From Bosea sp. 29B (GTDB lineage: Bacteria; Pseudomonadota; Alphaproteobacteria; Rhizobiales; Beijerinckiaceae), in contig NZ_LR733817.1 in assembly GCF_902506165.1 (NCBI RefSeq), forward strand, positions 6,045,583-6,109,582: 64,000 nucleotides of DNA, given 5' to 3'. This document shows positions 53,983 through 60,940 of the stretch, in pieces. The notes below the pieces were generated by a model that searched no databases, was not told where the DNA came from, and saw only the letters and a list, made by a program, of their open reading frames with translations. Each line of letters opens with the position of its first letter. The first letter of the stretch is position 1. Both the position numbers and the translations under genes were made by a program.

Positions 53983-55308
53983 ATGGCCGTCTCTCTCTCT
54001 GCCGGCGTTCGCAATAACCTTGCGACGCTGCAATCGACCGCTGCCCAGTCCTCGCAGATCCAGAACCGTCTCGCCACCGGCAAGAAGGTCAACTCCGCGA
54101 TCGACAGCCCGGTCAACTTCTTCACTGCCGCCTCGCTGAATGATCGCTCGAGCCAGCTCACCGGCCTGCTCGACGGCATCTCGAACGGCATTCAGACCAT
54201 CCAGGCTGCCTCCAAGGGCATCGACGGCATCACCAAGCTCGTCGGTTCGCTGCAGTCGACGATCAAGCAGGCCCAGGCCGATGCGGCTCAGAACCGCCCG
54301 ACCAAGGCCGGCGGGGCTCTGGCGAACGCGGCGGAAGTCACCGCCACCAGCAAGAGCCTGAAGGACATCGCCCTCGACAAGAAGATCGGCGGCGCGGATG
54401 CCGTTGCTGACGCTGCCACCGCCACCTCGGCCGGTGACATCGGCATCGACACGACGACCAACAACACGGCTGCCGTGTTCCTGAAGTCGGGCTCCACGAC
54501 CTACACTGCGAGCTTCGACGCCACCACCACGACGGTTCGCGATCTCGTCAACGAGATCAACAAGTCGGGTGTCGCCACCGCCTTCGTCGACGAGAAGGGC
54601 CAGCTCAACATCAAGGGCACCGGCTCGGAAGAAGTCCAGTTCGGCTTCGGCGTCGGCACTGACGCCACGACCTCGCAGGCCGCCGCCGCCGGTGCCGGCA
54701 ACAGCAACGCCAAGATCAATTTCCTGGCGACGGACAACGTGGCGGGTACCGGCATCAAGGGCCAGTCCATCACGTCGGCCACGCGCTCGAACCTGATCGA
54801 CCAGTACAACGACCTGCGCAACAAGATCGACGATCTCGCCAAGGATGCCGGCTTCAACGGCATCAACCTGCTCGGCGGTGACCGTCTGTCGGTCGTCTTC
54901 AACGAGAAGACCGGCAAGAACCAGACCAAGCTCGACGTGCAGGGCACCCAGCTGAACTCCGACAACCTCGGCATCATCCAGGCTGGCAACACCCAGCTCG
55001 CCGGCTCCGTCAACTTCCAGAACGACTCCGATCTGGAAGCCGCGACCAAGTCGCTGACCGGCGCGCTGACCTCGCTGAAGTCGCTCTCCTCGACCTTCGG
55101 TGCGAGCCTCTCGGTCGTCCAGACCCGGCAGGACTTCACCAAGGACATGGCGAACGTCCTGACCAGCGGCGCCGACAACCTCGTCAACGCCGACCTCAAC
55201 CAGGAAGCCGCCTCCCTGCTCGCGCTGCAGACCCGTCAGCAGCTCTCGCAGCAGGCGCTCTCCCTCGCCAACCAGGCCGACCAGGGCGTCCTGCGTCTCC
55301 TCGGCTGA
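53983..55308 (+). CDS. flagellin (copy 1)
   Basis: Filament protein of 441 residues. The ATG at 53983 gives the normal flagellin N-terminus AVSLSAGVRNNLATLQSTAA; the frame is open upstream but not homologous. Conserved D0/D1 ends: IQNRLATGKKVNSAIDSPVN, SLNDRSSQLTGLLDGISNG at the front and SLLALQTRQQLSQQALSLAN, DQGVLRLLG at the back, which ends in the classical hydrophobic helix. The middle (about 130-260) is variable. No signal peptide; export is by the flagellar pathway. It is nearly identical to copy 2 over its ends and has its own leader and terminator. Confidence 0.96.
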   Translation: MAVSLSAGVRNNLATLQSTAAQSSQIQNRLATGKKVNSAIDSPVNFFTAASLNDRSSQLTGLLDGISNGIQTIQAASKGIDGITKLVGSLQSTIKQAQADAAQNRPTKAGGALANAAEVTATSKSLKDIALDKKIGGADAVADAATATSAGDIGIDTTTNNTAAVFLKSGSTTYTASFDATTTTVRDLVNEINKSGVATAFVDEKGQLNIKGTGSEEVQFGFGVGTDATTSQAAAAGAGNSNAKINFLATDNVAGTGIKGQSITSATRSNLIDQYNDLRNKIDDLAKDAGFNGINLLGGDRLSVVFNEKTGKNQTKLDVQGTQLNSDNLGIIQAGNTQLAGSVNFQNDSDLEAATKSLTGALTSLKSLSSTFGASLSVVQTRQDFTKDMANVLTSGADNLVNADLNQEAASLLALQTRQQLSQQALSLANQADQGVLRLLG

Positions 55309-55359
55309 TCTTCGGTCCGCAGGAGCGGATCACCCGCAGAACGCGGGACGAAGCAAAAG

Positions 55360-55390
55360 AGCGGCGGAGCCCATGGCTCCGCCGCTTTTC
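55360..55390 (+). terminator. Rho-independent terminator after flagellin 1
   Basis: Perfect 12-base-pair stem (55360-55371 with 55375-55386), CAT loop, followed by TTTCG. The same terminator follows flagellin 2. Confidence 0.88.
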
Positions 55391-55563
55391 GTTTGCGGGG
55401 AGCCCGGATCTCCACCACGCGCGCGCTGTTCCACATCCATTAACCACGTCGGGACTTCGCCCAATTTCCGAGCAATTCGCGGGCTCGGATTTACCACTCG
55501 TTACGGGATCGGCCCCATGGTCTCTCGGTCGCGGCCAGAATGGTCGCGCTGCCAGAAGGCACC

Positions 55564-55578
55564 ATACCAGGAAGGTAT
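55564..55578 (+). promoter_or_regulatory. hairpin enclosing the ribosome site of flagellin 2
   Basis: ATACC (55564-55568), loop AGGAA, GGTAT (55574-55578), identical to the hairpin before flagellin 1 and placed 6 bases before the ATG at 55585. The bases between hairpin and ATG differ (CGAATT against TATAAA), so the hairpin itself is what is kept. Confidence 0.5.
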
Positions 55579-55584
55579 CGAATT

Positions 55585-56913
55585 ATGGCCGTTTCTCTCT
55601 CTGCCGGCGTCCGCAACAACCTCTCGACGCTGCAGTCGACCGCCGCTCAGTCCTCGCAGATCCAGAACCGTCTCGCCACCGGCAAGAAGGTCAACTCCGC
55701 GATCGACAGCCCGGTCAACTTCTTCACCGCCGCTTCGCTGAATGATCGCTCGAGCCAGCTCACCGGCCTGCTCGACGGCATCTCGAACGGCATCCAGACC
55801 ATTCAGGCTGCCTCCAAGGGCATCGACGGCATCACCAAGCTGGTCAGCTCGCTGCAGTCGACGGTCAAGCAGGCCCAGGCCGATGCGGCTCAGAACCGCC
55901 CGACCAAGGCCGGTGGCGCTCTCGCCACCCAGGCTGAAGTCGCCCTCACCAGCAAGAGCCTCAAGGACATCGCTCTCGACAAGCGCTTGGCCGACAGCGC
56001 CGTCGGCGCGGTCGGTGCGGACACCGCGACGGCGACCAGCGCCGGCGACCTCGGCATCCTCGTCGCCAACACGGATATCGGCATCTCGTTGACGGCCGGC
56101 TCCACCACCTATGAGGCGTCGTTCGCCGCAGCGGGTGCGACGGTGCGCGATCTCGTCAATGAGATCAACAAGTCGGGCATCGCCACCGCCTTCGTCGACG
56201 AGAAGGGCCAGCTCAACGTCAAGGGCACCGGCTCGGAGGATCTCGAATTCGGCGTCGGCGCCGCTGCAGGCGGCGCCGCTGCCATCACTGCTGCTCAGAC
56301 CGGAACGAGCAACGCAGCAATCAACTTCCTCCCCGCTGACGCCGTCGCAGCGACCGCGATCAAGGGCCCGACCGTCACCTCGGCAGTTCGCTCGAACCTG
56401 ATCGACCAGTACAACGACCTGCGCAACAAGATCGACGATCTCGCCAAGGATGCCGGCTTCAACGGCATCAACCTGCTCGGCGGTGACCGTCTGTCGGTCG
56501 TCTTCAACGAGAAGACCGGCAAGAACCAGACCAAGCTTGACGTGCAGGGCACCCAGCTGACCTCCGACAACCTCGGCCTCGTCAAGGCTGGCAACACCCA
56601 GCTCGCCGGCTCCGTCAACTTCCAGAACGACTCCGATCTGGAAGCCGCCACCAAGTCGCTGACCGGCGCGCTGACCTCGCTGAAGTCGCTCTCCTCGACC
56701 TTCGGCGCCAACCTCTCGGTCGTCCAGACCCGGCAGGACTTCACCAAGGACATGGCGAACGTCCTGACCACCGGCGCCGACAGCCTCGTCAACGCCGACC
56801 TCAACCAGGAAGCCGCCTCCCTGCTCGCGCTGCAGACCCGTCAGCAGCTCTCGCAGCAGGCGCTCTCGCTCGCCAACCAGGCTGACCAGGGCGTCCTGCG
56901 TCTCCTCGGCTGA
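55585..56913 (+). CDS. flagellin (copy 2)
   Basis: Filament protein of 442 residues, paralogue of copy 1. The first ~125 and last ~165 residues are almost the same as in copy 1; differences cluster in the central part (about 130-265: for example DKRLADSAVGAVGADTATAT and GVGAAAGGAAAITAAQTGTS). It has the same leader hairpin and terminator as copy 1. Two such filament proteins may be mixed in one filament or expressed under different conditions; nothing in the sequence decides this. Confidence 0.96.
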   Translation: MAVSLSAGVRNNLSTLQSTAAQSSQIQNRLATGKKVNSAIDSPVNFFTAASLNDRSSQLTGLLDGISNGIQTIQAASKGIDGITKLVSSLQSTVKQAQADAAQNRPTKAGGALATQAEVALTSKSLKDIALDKRLADSAVGAVGADTATATSAGDLGILVANTDIGISLTAGSTTYEASFAAAGATVRDLVNEINKSGIATAFVDEKGQLNVKGTGSEDLEFGVGAAAGGAAAITAAQTGTSNAAINFLPADAVAATAIKGPTVTSAVRSNLIDQYNDLRNKIDDLAKDAGFNGINLLGGDRLSVVFNEKTGKNQTKLDVQGTQLTSDNLGLVKAGNTQLAGSVNFQNDSDLEAATKSLTGALTSLKSLSSTFGANLSVVQTRQDFTKDMANVLTTGADSLVNADLNQEAASLLALQTRQQLSQQALSLANQADQGVLRLLG

Positions 56914-56965
56914 TCTTCGGTCCGCAGGAGCGGATCATCCCGCAGAACGCGGGACGAAGCAAAAG

Positions 56966-57000
56966 AGCGGCGGAGCCCATGGCTCCGCCGCTTTTCGTTT
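56966..57000 (+). terminator. Rho-independent terminator after flagellin 2
   Basis: Perfect 12-base-pair stem (56966-56977 with 56981-56992), CAT loop, followed by TTTCGTTT; same sequence as the terminator after flagellin 1. Confidence 0.88.
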
Positions 57001-57016
57001 GCGCCTGTCGGCGCCA

Positions 57017-57031
57017 TTAACCGTTTATTAG
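57017..57031. promoter_or_regulatory. near-consensus CtrA box (TTAA-N7-TTAG) before flagellin 3
   Basis: TTAA at 57017-57020 (continuing CC) and TTAG at 57028-57031 with 7 bases between, 71 bases before the ATG of flagellin 3. A further TTAAC follows at 57034. Flagellins 1 and 2 have only single TTAAC half-sites in the same place. Confidence 0.42.
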
Positions 57032-57101
57032 CCTTAACAAAGGATTGTCGGTCCCGAGCAAGCTGGCTGAGCGCCGAAGTGCGCTGTCTGAGGGACCTGA
57101 A

Positions 57102-58442
57102 ATGGCCAACACCATCCTGTCGAACGGCGTCCGCAACAACCTGCTGACCCTTCAGCAGACCACGGCTCAGCAGGGCGTGATCCAGAACCGCCTCGCGACC
57201 GGCCGCAAGGTCAACTCCGCGATCGACAACCCGGTCAATTACTTCACCTCCGTTTCGCTGAACGATCGATCCAGTCAGCTCACCGGCCTGCTCGACGGCA
57301 TCTCGAATGGCATCCAGACCATTCAGGCTGCATCCAAGGGCATCGACGGCATCACCAAGCTGGTCCAGTCACTGCAGTCCACGGTGAAACAGGCTCAGGC
57401 CGACGCGGCCCAGAACCGCCCGACCAAGGCCGGCGGCGCCCTGGCGAACGCCGCCGAAACCGCGGTGACCAGCAAAAGCTTGAAGGATGTGGCACTCGAC
57501 AAGCTGATCGGGGCGCCCGGAGCGGCCGCTCCCGCAGCAGCGACCGCCACCTCGCCCGGTCATCTCGGCATCAACACGACCACAAACACCAATGCCGCCT
57601 TCTCGATCACCGTCGGCTCGGACACCTATGAGGCGAGCTTCGCGCTGACGGCGACGACTACGGTTCGCGACATCGTCAACGAGATCAACAAGTCGGGCCT
57701 CGTCACGGCATTCGTCGACGAGAAGGGCCAACTCAACGTCAAGGGCAAGGGCTCCCAGACCGTCGAATTCGGCTTCGGCGTCGGCAACGCCGGCCCGGCC
57801 GCCATCACCGCGGCGCAGGTCGCCGGCACCAACAGCAACGCCGCGATCAACTTCGCCGCCGGCGACGCTGATGTGGCCACTTCGACCATCACCTCGTCGA
57901 ACATCACCTCGGCAGTGCGCTCGAACCTGATCGACCAGTTCAACGACCTGCGCGACAAGATCGACGATCTCGCCAAGGATTCGAGCTATAACGGCATCAA
58001 CCTGCTCTCGGGCGACCGCCTCTCGATCGTCTTCAATGAGAAGACCGGCCGCAACCAGACCAAGCTCGACATCCAGGGTTCGAACATCACCTCTGACAAT
58101 CTCGGCATCCCGCGCGCGATCAACACGCAGCTCGCCGGCTTCATCAACTTCCAGAACGACATGGATCTTGAGAAGGCGACCGCCGCGCTGACGAGCTCAC
58201 TGAGCTCGCTGAAGTCGCTGGCCTCGACGCTCGGCTCGAACCTCTCGGTCGCCCAGGCCCGCCAGGACTTCACCAAGGAACTCTCCAACGTCCTGATCAC
58301 CGGCGCGGGCAACCTCGTCCTGGCCGATCCGAACGAGGAGGGCGCCAGCCTGCTCGCGCTCAACACGCGCCAGCAGCTCTCGCAGACCGCCCTCTCGCTC
58401 GCCAACCAGGCCGACCAGGGCGTGCTGCGCCTGTTCGGCTGA
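57102..58442 (+). CDS. flagellin (copy 3, diverged)
   Basis: Filament protein of 446 residues. The ATG at 57102 has GAGGG 7 bases upstream and opens ANTILSNGVRNNLLTLQQTT. Ends are flagellin-like (IQNRLATGRKVNSAIDNPVN; LANQADQGVLRLFG), but the protein differs from copies 1 and 2 at many places, such as QQGVIQNR for SSQIQNR, NYFTSV for NFFTAA, and SSYNGINLLSGDR for AGFNGINLLGGDR. Its leader lacks the ATACC/GGTAT hairpin of the other two. It may be a minor or early filament protein (inference). The downstream region has a palindrome CGCGTCC-GGAC-GGACGCG at 58467-58484 but no T-run. Confidence 0.95.
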   Translation: MANTILSNGVRNNLLTLQQTTAQQGVIQNRLATGRKVNSAIDNPVNYFTSVSLNDRSSQLTGLLDGISNGIQTIQAASKGIDGITKLVQSLQSTVKQAQADAAQNRPTKAGGALANAAETAVTSKSLKDVALDKLIGAPGAAAPAAATATSPGHLGINTTTNTNAAFSITVGSDTYEASFALTATTTVRDIVNEINKSGLVTAFVDEKGQLNVKGKGSQTVEFGFGVGNAGPAAITAAQVAGTNSNAAINFAAGDADVATSTITSSNITSAVRSNLIDQFNDLRDKIDDLAKDSSYNGINLLSGDRLSIVFNEKTGRNQTKLDIQGSNITSDNLGIPRAINTQLAGFINFQNDMDLEKATAALTSSLSSLKSLASTLGSNLSVAQARQDFTKELSNVLITGAGNLVLADPNEEGASLLALNTRQQLSQTALSLANQADQGVLRLFG

Positions 58443-58510
58443 CGCCTCTCCCCTCGTCGATCATCGCGCGTCCGGACGGACGCGGTCACGACGATCTACA
58501 TATTGTTGCC

Positions 58511-58556
58511 GCATCGGATTCTTTCGAAAAGTGGACTCCACGTTTCGGTCCGATGC
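58511..58556. repeat. palindromic repeat before flbT (relative of the GAAAA..TTTTC family)
   Basis: Outer arms GCATCGGA (58511-58518) and TCCGATGC (58549-58556), inner partial arms CGAAAAGTGGA and TCCACGTTTCG. It lies 22 bases upstream of the flbT start, inside the flagellin 3-flbT gap, and shares the GAAAAGTGGA core with the repeats at 4009 and 48475. Confidence 0.6.
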
Positions 58557-58578
58557 CTAGCCAGAAGGCGGGATAGAC

Positions 58579-58971
58579 ATGGCCCTCAAGGTCGAGCTCA
58601 AGCCGAACGAGCGCATCATCATCGGCTCGGTCGTCATCCGCAACGACGAGCAGCGCACGCGCTTCTTCATCGAGGGCGAGGCGCCGATCCTGCGCGAGAA
58701 GGACATCCTCACCGCGGCCAGCGCCGACACGCCAGCCAAGAAGATCTACCTCGCGATCCAGCTGATGTATCTCGCCGGCGATCCGACGGCGGAGCATGAG
58801 GTCTACTTCCAGCTCGTGCGCGACTTCATGCAGGCCGCGCCAAGCGCTTTGCCGCATATGTCCGAAATCAATAACTGCATCTTAAGCGGTGAGCTCTACA
58901 AAGCTCTCAAGGCTGCCAAGAAGCTGATCTCTTACGAGGCGGAACTGCTCGAGCATGCAAAGCGGGTTTAA
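58579..58971 (+). CDS. flbT: flagellin mRNA regulator FlbT
   Basis: Post-transcriptional regulator of flagellin synthesis; in Caulobacter FlbT binds the leader of a flagellin mRNA and promotes its decay when the hook is not finished. It has 130 residues. Seen: LKPNERIIIGSVVIRNDEQRTRFF near the start, EGEAPILREKDIL, KKIYLAIQLMYLAGD and a C-terminal GELYKALKAAKKLISYEAEL. It overlaps flaF by 17 bases. Its place next to three flagellins, two of them with an identical leader hairpin, makes a leader-binding role here likely. Confidence 0.95.
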   Translation: MALKVELKPNERIIIGSVVIRNDEQRTRFFIEGEAPILREKDILTAASADTPAKKIYLAIQLMYLAGDPTAEHEVYFQLVRDFMQAAPSALPHMSEINNCILSGELYKALKAAKKLISYEAELLEHAKRV

Positions 58972-59326
58972 TGCCTACGCCGCGGCGTCGAAGACGGCAC
59001 AGAACGTCCAGTCACCGCGTGAACTCGAAGCCGGCCTGCTGCTCAAGGCGGGCGCCCGTCTCCAGATGATCGTCGATGACTGGGCCGCCCGTTCCGGCGA
59101 ACTCGACGCAGCCCTGGCCTATAACCGCAAGCTCTGGACCCTTCTGGTCTCGGCGGTGATCGCCGAGGACAACCCGCTGCCCGTCGAGATCAAGCGCAAC
59201 ATCCTCGGCCTCGCGAACTTCATCTTCAACCGGACGTTCCAGATCGCCGCGGCGCCGGAGCCGGCCGCGATCGGCATCCTCGTCAACATCAACCGCGACA
59301 TCGCCGCCGGCCTGCGGGGCCGCTGA
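58955..59326 (+). CDS. flaF: flagellin synthesis protein FlaF
   Basis: Partner of FlbT in flagellin production; in Caulobacter FlaF is needed for flagellin synthesis and opposes FlbT. It has 123 residues. Seen: the opening NAYAAASKTAQNVQSPRELE, LLLKAGARLQMI, YNRKLWTLLVSAVIAEDNPL and LANFIFNRTFQI, typical of the family. The start lies inside flbT (17-base overlap), so translation is coupled. A strong terminator follows at 59360. Confidence 0.95.
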   Translation: MQSGFNAYAAASKTAQNVQSPRELEAGLLLKAGARLQMIVDDWAARSGELDAALAYNRKLWTLLVSAVIAEDNPLPVEIKRNILGLANFIFNRTFQIAAAPEPAAIGILVNINRDIAAGLRGR

Positions 59327-59359
59327 GCGCCCCCGGGCGACAATTCGGAACACGAAAGA

Positions 59360-59393
59360 AAACGGCCCGGAGCGATCCGGGCCGTTTCCTGTT
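59360..59393. terminator. terminator between flaF and flgL
   Basis: Perfect 12-base-pair stem (59360-59371 with 59376-59387) with a 4-base loop, starting AAA and ending TTT then CCTGTTTC, so it can act in both directions between convergent flaF and flgL. Confidence 0.8.
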
Positions 59394-59414
59394 TCGGGGC
59401 CCTGGGCAACGGCC

Positions 59415-60929
59415 TCAGAGATAATTCGTCAGGCGCAGTTGCTGCAGCATGGAGGTGGTCTGGTAGCTCGCCTGCAGAGTGGTCTGCAGCGCCAGGATCT
59501 GCATCGCCACCTCCTCCTTGGTGATGTCCTCGACGCCCGAGAGCGTCGTGCTCAGATAGTCCTTGGTCGCGGTGTGCCGCTCCTTGGCCTGCGCCATCGC
59601 GGTCTGGGCCGAGCCGAGCTCGACGATGATCTCAGACGGCGCCTGCGTCCCGGTCGGGAAGCCGATGGTGCTGCGCACGCGCTCGGTCATCGCACCGTAG
59701 GCCAGCTTCGAATTCGGATCGCTCGCCGGGAAGGTCTCGGCCGCCATGATCGCGAACTGCGCCAGTCCGGTGCGGAAGGCTTCTTCGTTGGCGCGGGCGC
59801 CTGCCGCCACTTGCTGGCCCTGGTCGACCTGGACGTTCGACGTCGCCCTGGCGGAGCCGGCGGCATCATCGCCCTGATACCAGATCACCGTATTGGCGGC
59901 CGTCCCCGGCGCCGGCGCAGCGGTTGCGGTGTCGAAGGGCGGTCCGGGCACCCGGAGCGGCGGATTGCTCTTGCTGCCCGCGAAGAAATCCTTGGCTGCG
60001 ACCTGGGCCGACGCCGCCGACAGTGAGGTCTTCGCCTCACGCGACAGTGCCGCGCCGATCGCAGTCCGCAGGTTCGCGGCGGTCGCATTGGCGTCCGCCC
60101 CGATGACGAAGCCTTCGGCCGGGTCGCCAGTCGTGCCCGCTGCACGCGCCGTCAGGGTGATTTCCTCTGTCGTCCCGTCGGGCAGCTTCAGCGCAAATTT
60201 CAACGTATCGCCCGGTTGCGGCTGCGCGGCGACATTGACGGCGATATCGGCCGGCGGCCCGGCATTATAGGCCGTGGTCATCGCCGCGGTGCTGCTGGAG
60301 GCGCCGGTCAGCTTGAAGCCATAGGGCAGTCCGGCCGCCTCCTCGGCGATCGTCGCGTTGGTGCCGGCGCCGCCGGTGACGAGCCGGCCCATGCCGCCGG
60401 CGCCGATATCGGCCTGCTTGCGCTCGGAGATCAGCTGCTTCAGGCCGGCATGAGTGGCATCGCCATCCATGATCAGCGAATAGTCCACCACCGGCTCGAC
60501 ATCGGAGGTGCGGCCAGAAAACAGGTAGCGGCCATTCACCTGCGAATTCAGCAGATCGAGCGTCTGCTTGAACTTTTCCTCGGCCAGCACCTGCGGCGAG
60601 GTGCGCCCGGTCGAGGTCTCGACATAGCTGTCCGGCCGGGCATCGGCCCGTGTCTCGCCGGCGAGCTTGGTGAAATTCTCGACCGCCTTGGTCATCAGCT
60701 TGAGATTGACGTCCGAGCGCTGGATGCCGGTCAGATAGCCGTCGAGCGTCGAGAGCTTGTTGTTGAGGTCGAGGCTGGTGCCGCGATCCATGCCGAGGCC
60801 GGCAAAGGTCTGCGACTTCTTCTGCGTCGCGAGCTGCCGCTGCAGATCCTCGAGCTGGCCGCGCATCGAGACGAACTGGTTGGGATTGGCGAGGCGGTAG
60901 GCGCCGGTACCGGTCGGGGTGATGGTCAT
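59415..60929 (-). CDS. flgL: hook-filament junction protein FlgL
   Basis: Second junction protein between hook and filament, a flagellin relative. It has 504 residues, much longer than the enteric 317, because of a large middle region (about 180-370) with beta-rich inserts. Seen: the N-terminal FVSMRGQLEDLQRQLATQKK, SQTFAGLGMDRGTSLDLNNK, VNGRYLFSGRTSDVEPV, and the C-terminal EDITKEEVAMQILALQTTLQASYQTTSMLQQLRL helix (cited in part). It ends the flgE-flgK-flgL minus-strand run and begins 11 bases after flgK. Confidence 0.92.
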   Translation of the reverse strand: MTITPTGTGAYRLANPNQFVSMRGQLEDLQRQLATQKKSQTFAGLGMDRGTSLDLNNKLSTLDGYLTGIQRSDVNLKLMTKAVENFTKLAGETRADARPDSYVETSTGRTSPQVLAEEKFKQTLDLLNSQVNGRYLFSGRTSDVEPVVDYSLIMDGDATHAGLKQLISERKQADIGAGGMGRLVTGGAGTNATIAEEAAGLPYGFKLTGASSSTAAMTTAYNAGPPADIAVNVAAQPQPGDTLKFALKLPDGTTEEITLTARAAGTTGDPAEGFVIGADANATAANLRTAIGAALSREAKTSLSAASAQVAAKDFFAGSKSNPPLRVPGPPFDTATAAPAPGTAANTVIWYQGDDAAGSARATSNVQVDQGQQVAAGARANEEAFRTGLAQFAIMAAETFPASDPNSKLAYGAMTERVRSTIGFPTGTQAPSEIIVELGSAQTAMAQAKERHTATKDYLSTTLSGVEDITKEEVAMQILALQTTLQASYQTTSMLQQLRLTNYL

Positions 60930-60940
60930 CGACTATCTCC

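Larger units (their letters stand above)
53837..55398. repeat. duplicated flagellin transcription unit, copy A
   Basis: A unit covering upstream region, leader, flagellin gene and terminator that is repeated at 55440-57003. Shared parts: GACTTCGCCCAA in the upstream region, the leader GCCAGAAGGCACCATACCAG with the ribosome site, most of the coding region, and a 3' segment of about 85 bases that differs by one inserted base. Confidence 0.85.
55440..57003. repeat. duplicated flagellin transcription unit, copy B
   Basis: Second copy of the unit described for 53837-55398. The region downstream of the stop codon is almost identical to copy A (one inserted T), which suggests a recent duplication or gene conversion. 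Confidence 0.85.

Noticed and set aside
53837..57003. The duplicated flagellin unit as an insertion sequence or composite transposon.
   Set aside because: The repeats are direct, contain only flagellin genes and their signals, and have no transposase or terminal inverted repeats.
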